From contig CAYJLE010000012.1 in assembly GCA_964370985.1 (NCBI GenBank), positions 12,261-76,260 on the forward strand: DNA of 64,000 nucleotides, written 5' to 3'. How positions within the stretch are numbered: the first letter of the stretch is position 1; each line of letters opens with the position of its first letter. The notes under the pieces were generated by a model, which was not told the origin of the DNA, searched no databases, and was given only the letters and a program-made list of their open reading frames with translations. Source of the DNA: JAHDVS01 sp964370985. Lineage in GTDB: Bacteria; Actinomycetota; Thermoleophilia; Gaiellales; Gaiellaceae. Below, in pieces: positions 8,582 to 16,416 of this stretch. The position numbers were made by a program, and so were the translations under genes.

Positions 8582-9145
8582 ATGCGTGTCCCGGCGGGCG
8601 CCGTGCGGCTCGGTCTCCTCTGCCTCGCGATCGTCGCGATCGGGATGATCCGGCCGCGCCTGACCCAGGGGAGCGCGGGCTGGCTCCTGCTCGCGTGCGG
8701 GCTCGTCACGGTCGCGGGCGCCGCCGGCTTCTCCGTCGCGACGCGCCGCGTCGCAGCGAGGCTACCGCTGGTGGGCGGCTCGCTCAGAGCGGCGCAGGCG
8801 GTGCTGGTGCTCGTACGCCGAACCGGCCTGCCGTTTCTCGGCCTCGCGTTCTTCCTCGTCTGGACGTTCGTCTACCTCGGGCTCTGGTGGTACCACCCGG
8901 AGGAGACGTTCTCGGGCCTCGCCGACAGCCCGCGCTTCGCCGACTTCTTCTACTACGCGGTCATGACCGCGCTGACGTCCCCGCCCGAGGACATCGTCGC
9001 GACGAGCCGCGGCGCGCGCAGCGCGACCATGATCGAGATCCTGACCGGCATCGCGCTCCTGACGACCTACCTGACGAGCCTGCTCGAGGCGCGCCGCGCG
9101 CGGGCCCGTGAGGAGGCAAAGCCCCCAGCGGGCCCCGGTAGTTGA
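8582..9145 (+). CDS. Membrane protein with two-helix ion-channel-like C terminus
   Basis: A 187-residue membrane protein with two N-terminal helices, a hydrophilic stretch, then a helix (LPFLGLAFFLVWTFVYLGLW), a re-entrant-looking segment FFYYAVMTALTSPPEDIVAT and a final helix. The layout resembles two-TM potassium channels of the Ion_trans_2 type, but the selectivity filter TVGYGD is replaced by TSPPEDIVAT, so potassium selectivity is not supported. It may be a divergent channel or a structural relative. The start is ATG 8582, preceded by TAGCCT 7 bases earlier, a leaderless arrangement. Function unknown. Confidence 0.6.
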   Translation: MRVPAGAVRLGLLCLAIVAIGMIRPRLTQGSAGWLLLACGLVTVAGAAGFSVATRRVAARLPLVGGSLRAAQAVLVLVRRTGLPFLGLAFFLVWTFVYLGLWWYHPEETFSGLADSPRFADFFYYAVMTALTSPPEDIVATSRGARSATMIEILTGIALLTTYLTSLLEARRARAREEAKPPAGPGS

Positions 9146-9182
9146 CGCGGGTCTGGCGGCTGCGTAGCGTGGCGGCGTCCCC

Positions 9183-10028
9183 ATGACCGATGACCAGGAT
9201 CTGGGTCTAGCCGCCGCCGGTACCGCCGACGCGGAGGCGCCGGCGGCTGCGTCCCGCAGGCTCGCCTGGGCGGTTGCGGGGCTCGCCGCGCTCGCTCTGA
9301 CGGTGGTATTGGCGTGGCTGCTCGTCCTCCGGGGCGGCGTCGAGCCGATCTCCGTCGAGCAGGCGGTGCAGGGCTTCCGCGTGGGGGACGCGCCGACCGT
9401 TCCGCTCCCCCCCGGCGTCCCCGTGCCGGAGAGCGGCGTCTACGTCTACGACACGCGCGGGTCCGAGTCCGTCGACATCTTCCTCGGACAGACCCACGAC
9501 TACCCGGACGTGACCACGATCGCCGTGCGCCCCGGCGGCTGCGGGCTGACGCTCGCCTGGGAGGCGTTCGACGAGCGCTCGACGACCTGGGAGCTCTGCC
9601 CCGCCGGCGGCGGCTGGGAGATCGCGCGCTACACCGAGTACCACCGGTTCTTCGGCACGGGCGAGGAGACCGACTACCACTGCGAGCCCGGGTCGGTATG
9701 GCTGCCCGCGGACGCGGCTGCCGGCGCCGCCTGGACGAGGAGCTGCGCCACGGAGATCACCGACGAGGTCGCGTCCGGTCGCGTCGTCGGGACGGAGACC
9801 GTCCGCGTGGGCGGCACGGAGGTGGAGGCAGTTCACGTCTCGCTCGTGGCCGAGCTGCGAAAGCGAACTCGCGGCCAGGGCACGTTCGAGGTCTGGCTGC
9901 GGGTACCGGACGGGCTTCCGGTCAGGCTCGCCTGGCAGAACGACAACGTCTCGAAGTCGGTCGCGGGCGAGGTCCACTACACCGAGCGAGCGGAGCTCTC
10001 GCTCGCGTCGCTCGAGCCGGAGCGCTAG
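9183..10028 (+). CDS. Hypothetical single-pass membrane-anchored extracytoplasmic protein
   Basis: A 281-residue protein with a cytoplasmic N terminus, one transmembrane helix at about residues 27-49, and an extracytoplasmic domain. The outer part is beta-rich with four Cys residues (GGCGLTL, WELCPAG, YHCEPG, RSCATE) that could make disulfides. No catalytic motif is seen. Its TAG stop overlaps, in convergent orientation, the stop of the CoA-transferase beta gene. Function not recognised. Confidence 0.55.
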   Translation: MTDDQDLGLAAAGTADAEAPAAASRRLAWAVAGLAALALTVVLAWLLVLRGGVEPISVEQAVQGFRVGDAPTVPLPPGVPVPESGVYVYDTRGSESVDIFLGQTHDYPDVTTIAVRPGGCGLTLAWEAFDERSTTWELCPAGGGWEIARYTEYHRFFGTGEETDYHCEPGSVWLPADAAAGAAWTRSCATEITDEVASGRVVGTETVRVGGTEVEAVHVSLVAELRKRTRGQGTFEVWLRVPDGLPVRLAWQNDNVSKSVAGEVHYTERAELSLASLEPER

Positions 10029-10666
10029 CCGAGGTCGATCTCGTAGGCCGCCGAGGTGGCGCGCGCAACGTCATCGAGCGTCGCCCCGCCCAGCAGCTCG
10101 ACAAGCACGAGCCGGCCATCGCGCAGCCGGAACACGGACAGCTCGGTGACGACGACGTCGGCGGCGCCACGGGCAGTCAGCGGGTACGTGCACTCGGGCA
10201 CCACCTTCGGCGCGCCCGCCCCGGTCGTCGCGGTCATCGTGACGATCACGCGCCGCGCACCGACGACGAGGTCCATCGCGCCGCCCACGCCGAGCACGTC
10301 CCGCCCGGGCACCGCCCAGTTCGCGATGTCCCCGGCCGCGGAGACCTGGAGCGCGCCGAGCACGGCCACGTCGACGTGCCCGCCGCGGATCATCGCGAAC
10401 GACTCGGCGCTGTCGAAGTAGGCGGCGCCGGGAAGCGCGGTGACGGGCAGCTTGGCCGCGTCGACCAGGTCGGGATCGACGGCGTCCGGGGCGGGCCGGG
10501 GCCCGACGCCGAGAAGCCCGTTCTCGGTGTGGATCACGACCCCGGCGTCCGGGGCGAGGAAGCCGGGGATCAGGTTCGGGATGCCGATTCCCAGGTTGAC
10601 GACGTTCCCGGGCTCGAGCTCGAGCGCCGCGCGAGCGGCGATCCGGGCGCGCGGGTCATCGCTCAC
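10025..10666 (-). CDS. scoB: 3-oxoacid CoA-transferase subunit B
   Basis: Beta subunit of a two-gene CoA-transferase of family I (succinyl-CoA:3-ketoacid type), used for ketone body or short-chain acid activation. The N terminus NVVNLGIGIPNLIP and the catalytic glutamate segment HTENGLLGVG are clear; the Glu forms the covalent CoA thioester intermediate. Length of 213 residues is normal. It follows the alpha subunit with a 4-base overlap, so the two are translationally coupled. Exact acyl specificity (acetoacetate versus 3-oxoadipate) cannot be read from the sequence. Confidence 0.88.
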   Translation of the reverse strand: MSDDPRARIAARAALELEPGNVVNLGIGIPNLIPGFLAPDAGVVIHTENGLLGVGPRPAPDAVDPDLVDAAKLPVTALPGAAYFDSAESFAMIRGGHVDVAVLGALQVSAAGDIANWAVPGRDVLGVGGAMDLVVGARRVIVTMTATTGAGAPKVVPECTYPLTARGAADVVVTELSVFRLRDGRLVLVELLGGATLDDVARATSAAYEIDLG

Positions 10667-11328
10667 AGTGGCTTCGCCCCGACGAGTAGGTCGACGTAGA
10701 GGTGTGGCGTCGCCACCCCCTCCGGCTCGATCCCGCCGACCGGCACGATCTCCCTCGCCTCGGCGATCGTGAGCGTGGCAGCCGCGGCCATCAGCGGGTT
10801 GAAGTTGCGGGCCGTGCCGCGGTACCAGAGGTTGCCGAGCTCGTCGGCGCGGGCGGCGTGGACGAGCGCCACGTCGGCGCGGAGCGGCCGCTCGAGCAGG
10901 TGCGGGACGCCGTCGATCAGGCGCTCCTCCTTGCCCTCGGCGAGCAGCGTCCCGACACCGACCGGGGTGTAGAAGCCGCCGAGCCCGGCACCGGCGGCCC
11001 GGATCGCCTCTGCGAACGTCCCCTGCGGCAGCAGCTGGTACTCGAGCTCGCCGGCGTTGACGGCGGCGACCGCCTCCGGGTTCGACGTGAAGTAGGAGGC
11101 GATCGCCTTGCGGATCCGCCCCTGGCGCAGGAGCAGCCCGAGCCCCCGCCCGGCCTCGCCGACGTTGTTCGAGACGATCGTAAGGTCGCGCGCGTCACTC
11201 GCCTCGACGAGGGCGTCGATCAGGGTGAGCGGCGCGCCGACGAGCCCGAAGCCGCCGACCATCACGACGTCGCCGCTCCTGACGTGGGAGATCGCCTCCT
11301 CGGCCGAGACGCGCCGGACGCGGGTCAC
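10663..11328 (-). CDS. scoA: 3-oxoacid CoA-transferase subunit A
   Basis: Alpha subunit of the same CoA-transferase. Family hallmarks are the glycine-rich loop VMVGGFGLVGAPLTLIDAL, the NNVGEAGRGLG segment and GTARNFNPLMA. 221 residues is standard. The gene starts inside the last codons of the HEPN gene (overlap 11325-11328), which makes HEPN-scoA-scoB look like one transcript, although a functional link is not obvious. Confidence 0.88.
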   Translation of the reverse strand: MTRVRRVSAEEAISHVRSGDVVMVGGFGLVGAPLTLIDALVEASDARDLTIVSNNVGEAGRGLGLLLRQGRIRKAIASYFTSNPEAVAAVNAGELEYQLLPQGTFAEAIRAAGAGLGGFYTPVGVGTLLAEGKEERLIDGVPHLLERPLRADVALVHAARADELGNLWYRGTARNFNPLMAAAATLTIAEAREIVPVGGIEPEGVATPHLYVDLLVGAKPL

Positions 11329-11759
11329 GGCTCGAGGGCCCCGGTCACCGCCGCGACGACGGCGCGGGCGTGGATCAGCCCCACCTCGAGCTCGGCCGGA
11401 CGGATGAGACGTGCGCTGTATTCGGACTGGTGGCGAAGTCGCCGCATCTCGTCGATCGCGTCGAGATGATCGGCGATCCCGGGATCCAGCGTTGCCGTCG
11501 CGTACCTTCCGACCCGTTCGTGCTCGCCCGGGCCTCGCCGGACCCGCAGACCGTGCGCGCGCATGTGCGCGACGATCGCCTTGCGAGCAGCGTCGTACGC
11601 GAGCACGAACGCGCCGGTCGGGTCGGACATCGCGAGCCGCTCGGCGCTGTCGAGATGCCGCGTGGCCGACTCGAGATCCCGGCCGGCGGCACCGCGGTCG
11701 GCGTCCACGCGGGCGACGATCCCGGCGTCGAGGAGCTCCTGGACGTCCCTAGCTGTCAT
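11325..11759 (-). CDS. HEPN-domain protein (SAV_6107-like)
   Basis: A 144-residue all-helical protein with the HEPN pattern: an N-terminal helix pair, the conserved helix FVLAYDAARKAIVAHMRAHG, and a C-terminal MRRLRHQSEYSARLI helix where the family shows an RN..EY-type signature. The canonical RNase R-x4-6-H motif is not cleanly present. It overlaps by 11 bases the upstream nucleotidyltransferase gene, the standard arrangement of HEPN-MNT modules, many of which are toxin-antitoxin systems (the MNT partner AMPylating the HEPN toxin). Toxicity here is inference. Confidence 0.7.
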   Translation of the reverse strand: MTARDVQELLDAGIVARVDADRGAAGRDLESATRHLDSAERLAMSDPTGAFVLAYDAARKAIVAHMRAHGLRVRRGPGEHERVGRYATATLDPGIADHLDAIDEMRRLRHQSEYSARLIRPAELEVGLIHARAVVAAVTGALEP

Positions 11760-12363
11760 CGGGCTCGCCGTCGGGCGTGCGAGACGAACCGGGAACGAGC
11801 TCGAGGCGTGGCTCGCGCTTGACCTGCCGGACGAAGCCGTCCCCCGCGTCGCTCCACTGATCGGCGGACAGGATCGTTGTGCTCACCTCCTGGCCCAGCA
11901 GGGACGTGAGCTCGCGGGCGACCCGCGCGACGGCCCCCCATTCCGGGCAACCGATGAGGAGAACGTCGATGTCGCGCGGGGGCGGCCCCGGCTCGCCCAG
12001 GTACCGCGCGGCCCACGATCCGATCAAGAAAGCGCGCTCGACGCCGTGGATGGCCGCGATCGCCGGGCCGATCAGGCTGGCCGGCCCGAGCGCCTTCAGC
12101 AGCAGCGCGCCGAGCTCGCGGTAGTACGGGGACCCGGAGTGGGGGTGCAGGATCCGCTGTCGCCCGATCCGTTCCGAGCGGACGAGACCCGCCTGCTCCA
12201 ACCGGTCGGCTTCCCGAGTCAGCGTCCCCCGGTCGAGGCCGAGCTCCCGCGCCAGCTCCGCGAGCGGCGCCGGTCGATCCGGGAAGAGGTAGACGCGGGC
12301 CAGCAACCGGGCTTGGCCTTCCGAGCGGAAGATCGGCAAGAGGAGCGGCGGAGCCTTTCGCAT
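11749..12363 (-). CDS. HTH-nucleotidyltransferase (MNT) partner of the HEPN protein
   Basis: About 204 residues: an N-terminal winged-helix/HTH part (ELARELGLDRGTLTREADRL) followed by a minimal nucleotidyltransferase domain with GSWAARYLG and the catalytic pair DID. The fused HTH suggests autoregulation of the module. I chose ATG 12363 because the longer ATG at 12393 lies inside inverted repeats that look like an operator; the longer form would add ten residues. The gene ends 11 bases inside the HEPN gene. Base composition is slightly less GC-rich at its 5' end than surroundings. Confidence 0.7.
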   Translation of the reverse strand: MRKAPPLLLPIFRSEGQARLLARVYLFPDRPAPLAELARELGLDRGTLTREADRLEQAGLVRSERIGRQRILHPHSGSPYYRELGALLLKALGPASLIGPAIAAIHGVERAFLIGSWAARYLGEPGPPPRDIDVLLIGCPEWGAVARVARELTSLLGQEVSTTILSADQWSDAGDGFVRQVKREPRLELVPGSSRTPDGEPDDS

Positions 12364-12377
12364 CTGCTGTGTAATAA

Positions 12378-12403
12378 GCAACGGTTGCTGCATTTAACGC
12401 AGC
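12378..12403. promoter_or_regulatory. Overlapping inverted repeats upstream of the MNT-HEPN module
   Basis: Two nested palindromes occur: GCAAC-G-GTTGC (12378-12388) and GCTGC-7 bases-GCAGC (12387-12403), in an AT-enriched patch. They sit just upstream of the preferred start codon and are a plausible binding site for the HTH domain encoded by the same operon. Confidence 0.4.
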
Positions 12404-12446
12404 GACGACCATATCAGCGGGCGCTGACCGCGGCGTCCGCTCGGGC

Positions 12447-13019
12447 CTACGGGTTTGCGCTCCGCGTCTCGGCGGCGAGCGCCTCGAGCTGGCGCCTGAG
12501 CTCCATGCGCCCGCGGTGGAGACGGCTCTTGAAGTTGCGCACGTTGAGGTCGAGAAGCTCCGCGGCCTCCTCGTTCGAGAGCCCCTCGACGTCGCGCAGG
12601 ACCACGGCCGCCCGGTACTGGGCGGGAAGCCGGGCCAGGCAGCGCTCGAGGTCGGCCTGGAGCTCCCGCTGCTCGGCCAGGGTGGGCGTGTCCGCGGCGA
12701 GATCGGGCACGTCGAGCATGGCATCGTCGAACGGGAGCAGCTCGCGGCGCGCCTCTCGCGCGAGGTGGCGGTTCGCCTCGTTCATCGCGATCCGGAACAG
12801 CCAGGTGGAGATGCTCGCCTCGCCGCGGAAGCCGGCGAGCGCGCGCCAGGCCCTGATGAACGTCTCCTGTGCCACGTCCTCGGCCAGCGTCGGGTTGCCG
12901 AGGACGCGAACGAGCAGCCTGAAGACAAGGCCCGAATGGCGACGGACGAGCTCCTCGAACGCGTCGGCATCGCCCACGCGGGCGAGGGCGACCAGCTCAT
13001 GATCGGGTAGGGCGGTCAC
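12447..13019 (-). CDS. ECF-type RNA polymerase sigma factor
   Basis: A 190-residue extracytoplasmic function sigma factor. Region 2 includes VLGNPTLAEDVAQETFIRAW and the DNA-melting segment STWLFRIAMNEANR; region 4 has LPAQYRAAVVLRDVEGLS and the HTH EEAAELLDLNVRNFKSRLHR. GTG 13019 was taken as start. It is divergent from a zinc-finger protein gene (13137) that is a likely anti-sigma factor. Target promoters are unknown, but the surrounding genes are mostly redox enzymes. Confidence 0.9.
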   Translation of the reverse strand: MTALPDHELVALARVGDADAFEELVRRHSGLVFRLLVRVLGNPTLAEDVAQETFIRAWRALAGFRGEASISTWLFRIAMNEANRHLAREARRELLPFDDAMLDVPDLAADTPTLAEQRELQADLERCLARLPAQYRAAVVLRDVEGLSNEEAAELLDLNVRNFKSRLHRGRMELRRQLEALAAETRSANP

Positions 13020-13136
13020 CGGCCGAGACCAGGGACACTACAGCGCCGCGCGCCCGCCCACCGGGGCGAACGAGCTACGATCACGCCTGCGAGCCGATGG
13101 TGAATCCAGAACGGCGCTCGCGGGTCTAACGAACGT

Positions 13137-13436
13137 ATGAGGCGTCTGCTCAGCAAGCTGATGAAGCCCGACCCTCGCGAGTGCGAGGAAGTCAGGGCGC
13201 TCATGTCCGACCACGTGGACGGCGAGCTCGAGCCGGACCTGCAACGACGAGTCGGCGACCACGTCAAGTTCTGCCCCCGCTGCCGGCGGGTGCTCTCGAA
13301 CCTCCAGCACACGCTCGGTAGCCTGAGCCGTCTCCGTGACGCCTCGCCGGCGGCCGCCGACAGCGATGAGGTCGCCGAGCGCGTCCGCAGCGCCTGGCGC
13401 GAGCGGGTCGACTCCGATCGCCGGATCGGGGGATGA
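13137..13436 (+). CDS. Putative zinc-finger anti-sigma factor
   Basis: A 99-residue soluble protein with the zf-HC2 layout: Cys in PRECEEVRALMSDHVDGEL, then HVKFCPRC, giving the H-x3-C-x2-C zinc site of ZAS-type anti-sigma factors. A helical C-terminal tail would contact the sigma factor. No membrane segment is present, so it would be a cytoplasmic, possibly redox-responsive sensor as in RsrA. It faces the ECF sigma gene across 117 bases. The partnership is inferred from position. Confidence 0.75.
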   Translation: MRRLLSKLMKPDPRECEEVRALMSDHVDGELEPDLQRRVGDHVKFCPRCRRVLSNLQHTLGSLSRLRDASPAAADSDEVAERVRSAWRERVDSDRRIGG

Positions 13437-13515
13437 CCGCCGCGGGCTCCTGCCTTCGGATCGCGCTCGGCTTCGCGGGCCAGACCGACGAACGCCGGCT
13501 GCGCGACGCGCTTCG

Positions 13516-13541
13516 AGCGACCGCCCCCTCAGGCGGTCGCT
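13516..13541. terminator. Bidirectional hairpin terminator
   Basis: AGCGACCGCC (13516-13525) and GGCGGTCGCT (13532-13541) form a perfect 10-bp stem with a six-base loop. It lies between the convergent anti-sigma gene and the small hypothetical gene, and overlaps the latter's stop codon. There is no clear T-tract, as is common in high-GC genomes. Confidence 0.6.
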
Positions 13542-13855
13542 GAGAGGAACGCGGGAGACACTGCCGCCCGCGCTCGCTCCTCGTCGCCGAGCTCGAGGAG
13601 CGCCTGCTCGGTCCGCAGCCGGCGCTCCAGCTCCGCCCCGTGCCCGTCGAAGGCGGACAACGCCGTGGCGAGGAGATCGACACGCTGGAGCTCGCTCAGG
13701 GGGCGGCCCTCCAGCTCGCATCGCCCGAAGCCGGCGATCAGGATCTCCGCGAGACGGGTGGCTGCAGCCGTCGTCGCGGTCGAGGAGAACGCGCCGTCCC
13801 GGGCGCCGGCGGCGCGGTGGGAGCGGCCGTTGGGAGAGATGGTCGCGATCGACAT
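13529..13855 (-). CDS. Small hypothetical protein
   Basis: A 108-residue protein without recognisable domain. The N terminus is Ser/Thr/Ala-rich and probably disordered; the C-terminal two thirds is helical with an acidic/basic heptad-like pattern (ELERRLRTEQALLELGDEERA). One cysteine is present. ATG 13855 follows GAAGGAGC, a good ribosome-binding site, which supports it being real. It precedes nothing on its strand except the hairpin at its stop. Function unknown. Confidence 0.5.
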   Translation of the reverse strand: MSIATISPNGRSHRAAGARDGAFSSTATTAAATRLAEILIAGFGRCELEGRPLSELQRVDLLATALSAFDGHGAELERRLRTEQALLELGDEERARAAVSPAFLSATA

Positions 13856-13926
13856 GAGAGTGCTCCTTCGTGGTGGGTCGGTTGCACCTTCGACCCGGCG
13901 GAGCGGGCCGGAGATTCGCGCCGCTG

Positions 13927-15177
13927 CTAGATGGCGACGCGCAGCAATGCCCCGGGCGAGAACGGCGACGTGTAGGGGACCCCGAGGAGCTCGAAGACGC
14001 GCGACGGCACGGAGAGATCGGCGAGGTAGAGCTCACCGACGGCCTGCCAGCCATCCCCGCTCCGCAGCCCCTGCTTCGGCGCGGCGAGCGTCAGCGTCGC
14101 CTCCGCACGGATGTGCGGCTGGCGGAGCGACCCGCTCTCGAGCTCGAGGCCCGATGGCGTGTCGAGCGAGATCACGCGGGCGCCGGCCGCACTGCGGATC
14201 AGCGCCGCCGCGCCGCCGCGAGGGTCGCCCCGGAGGCTGTAGCCGAGGAGAGCGTCGAGGAGCAGATCGCCGTCGAGCCTGCCGTCGTCACCCGAGACCC
14301 GTACGCCCATCCGGGTGAGGATGGCGAGCTGCGCTCGCGTGACCGGCGCGAGGCGCTCGACGGGCGTCGCGAGGCGCACGTCGATCGCGGCGCCCGCGAC
14401 AGCAAGGTGACGTGCCGCGACGAGGCCCCCGCCGCCGTTGCCGCCGGGCCCCGCGAGAACGACGATCCGCCGGCCGGCGACGCTGCCGCCGAGCCGGCCG
14501 CGTGCGAGCTCCGCGAAGTTCCGTCCCGCGTTCTCCATCATCCGCTCCAGCGTGATCCCGAGCTCCTCGATCATCAGGCGGTCCAACTCCCGCATCTGGG
14601 CGACCGAGAGCCACGGGAGCTCGTCCGGGCGCACGACGGGGAGATCGGGCAGGCCCGAGGGCGCGTAGCGGCGCCGCTCCCGCAGCGCCACCGGCCAGCC
14701 GTCCTCGAGCTCGACGCCGAGGCCGTCGGCCACGCGGTTCACGTAGTTGAAGTAGGCGACCACCTGGTTGACGTCGACGATCGCGCGGTCGTCGAGCCCG
14801 GCGGATCTCAGCGCCTCGACGTCACGCTCCGACACGGCGCCCGGCGCACGGGTCAGCGCGAGCGCGTACCGGACCGGTGCGGCCAGGCGAGGCGCGAGCC
14901 GCCCCGGTTCTCCGGAGGCGACCGCCTCCGCGAGCGCGGGGTCGCCCGACTCACGAGCGAGCGCCGCGCCGTGGTGCACGACTCAGTAGTGGCAGTCGTT
15001 GGCGGCGGAGACGGCCACCGCGATCGCTTCCCGCTCCGCGCGCGACAGCGGCGAGTCGCCGAACATGATCGTGCGGTAGAGGGCCGCGTGCGCGTCCATC
15101 GCGGCCGCGTTCAGGGAGTGGGAGGCGAGGATGTTGGCAAGCCCTCCCGACTCCGATGCCGTGCGTACCCAGGTCAT
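13927..15177 (-). CDS. Selenoprotein: AhpD-like peroxidase domain fused to NAD(P)H-hydrate epimerase domain
   Basis: A 416-residue two-domain protein read through a TGA at 14985-14983. Residues 1-175 match the AhpD/carboxymuconolactone decarboxylase peroxidase-related family (MTWVRT start, LSRAEREAIAVAVSAANDC, FNYVNRVADGLGV). The active site is C62-H-Y-U65 followed by VVHHG, where relatives have CxxC. Residues from about 190 form a YjeF_N/NnrE-type NAD(P)HX epimerase domain (NAGRNFAELA, GPGGNGGGGLVAARHL, DALLGYSLRG, SLDTPSG). The usual NGGDG is NGGGG (247-251). ATG 15177 follows GGAGGGA. Without Sec decoding it would be called as a 64-residue fragment plus a GTG-started epimerase. Reduction of peroxide coupled to nicotinamide repair is speculation. 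Confidence 0.85.
14949..14962 (-). promoter_or_regulatory. Candidate SECIS of the AhpD-epimerase gene
   Basis: On the minus strand GCTC (14962-14959) pairs with GAGT (14952-14949) around a six-base loop GCTCGT that begins with G, 24 bases after the TGA. Position and loop G fit bacterial SECIS rules, but a 4-bp stem with one G-U pair is weak evidence. Confidence 0.3.
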
Positions 15178-15288
15178 GCGTTCCCTCCGTTCTCGGTCAT
15201 GTCCCGGGGCGAAAAGTGTGCCCGTAACGAGTGGCGGGGGGCAGGGGCGCCGGAAAGCGCCCGCCGCCCGCCTCGAGCCGGCCTTCAG

Positions 15289-15726
15289 CTAGGCGCTCTC
15301 ACCCAGCTCCTTGATGCGGCCGATCGTCCTGGTCATCTCGTCCCCAACCTGGAGCCCGGTCATGGACTGCATCATGGGGCCCAGCATCGGAGGCGACTTC
15401 ATCGCCAGGTGGACGTGCGTCGCCCCGTTCTCGGCCGCGAGGTCGAGGCTGCCCTTCATGCCCATGCCCATGGCCAGCAGCGGCCCCGGCCCCGCCTTCC
15501 AGCGGAGCCTCTTCCCGGGCGCAGCCTCCACGACTTTGATCTTGCCGTTCAGGTTGCCGATACGGGCGGCGAACGACTGCCCCCGGCTCACGGGCGAGAC
15601 GGCCTTCCCCTCGAGCCCCCGCAGGGGGGTCAGCCACCGCTCCCAGCCGTTCGGATCCTGGATCAGGCTCGTCCAGATCTCCTCGGCGCTGGCGCGGACG
15701 GTGATGTCTCTCTTGATGGTTGCCAT
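15289..15726 (-). CDS. SRPBCC-family protein (CoxG-like)
   Basis: A 145-residue START/Bet v1-fold protein. The opening strand and helix IKRDITVRASAEEIWTSLIQDPNGW are characteristic, with the remaining beta sheet and a long C-terminal helix (GDEMTRTIGRIKELGE). Such proteins bind hydrophobic ligands or act as carriers. It lies 49 bases from the small membrane-protein gene upstream on the same strand and a little before the AhpD-epimerase gene; a common transcript of the four minus-strand genes is likely. Ligand unknown. Confidence 0.75.
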   Translation of the reverse strand: MATIKRDITVRASAEEIWTSLIQDPNGWERWLTPLRGLEGKAVSPVSRGQSFAARIGNLNGKIKVVEAAPGKRLRWKAGPGPLLAMGMGMKGSLDLAAENGATHVHLAMKSPPMLGPMMQSMTGLQVGDEMTRTIGRIKELGESA

Positions 15727-15774
15727 GGTGACTCCTCCTTCGTTGTCGCCGTGCGTGACGTCGCCGTGCCGGTC

Positions 15775-16413
15775 TCAGCCGGCTCGCGGCTCCTCTCCGG
15801 GAAGCTGGCGGATCCTCGCGGCCTGGAAGCGCAGGACGCGAACGATCGTCGCGAGGCCCAGGAGAATTGCGAACAGGTAGATGGCGACCCCGAGACGTCG
15901 AACTCCCTCGAGCACGACGAACCGTTCCTCGGATGCGGCGAGCGATGCTCCGGAAGACTCGACGTCGGCGGCGAAGACGAGATGGAGGACGGAGGCGACG
16001 ACCAGCGTCGCCGTCGCCGCCATCATCAGCGCAAGGAAGAGCTTCCCCGTCAGCGGCAGCCGGAGCGTCTGCACGGCGCGCTGCGCCGCCTCCTGCACTC
16101 CGCCGCCGCCGGAGCGGAACTGGCCGAGGATGCGGGCGATGGCGAACGCGACCGCCGAGAGCACCGTGGCGAAGCCCAGGAACATGATCCCGGCCTGGAG
16201 GTGCTGGAGCGCCGCGATCGTGTCGGCCGCCCCTGTGTTCGCGATCCTGCCCGCCCGGACGGTGCCGATCGCCATGCCCGCCCCGAACAGCCCGAGCGCC
16301 ATGAGCAGCATCGGGAGCCAGAGCAACCGCCCGACCCTCTGGGGCAGCGTGTAGCCGGGCGAGCGGGTGGCGGTGTCGACCCTGAATGTGGACTGCGCGG
16401 TGAGCGTGGTCAC
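15775..16413 (-). CDS. Membrane protein, paralogue of the next gene upstream
   Basis: A 212-residue integral membrane protein with about five helices. Segment GGGGVQEAAQRAVQTLRLP followed by TGKLFLALMM is closely matched in the neighbouring 307-residue protein (GGGSVQESLGLLVKTLRFP, SAKLFLALML), so the pair arose by duplication. The N terminus carries LLWLPMLLMALGLF, again echoed as LMWKPMLAMGAIF. It starts three bases after the upstream stop, so they are cotranslated and may form a heteromer. Function not recognised. Confidence 0.65.
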   Translation of the reverse strand: MTTLTAQSTFRVDTATRSPGYTLPQRVGRLLWLPMLLMALGLFGAGMAIGTVRAGRIANTGAADTIAALQHLQAGIMFLGFATVLSAVAFAIARILGQFRSGGGGVQEAAQRAVQTLRLPLTGKLFLALMMAATATLVVASVLHLVFAADVESSGASLAASEERFVVLEGVRRLGVAIYLFAILLGLATIVRVLRFQAARIRQLPGEEPRAG

Positions 16414-16416
16414 CGT

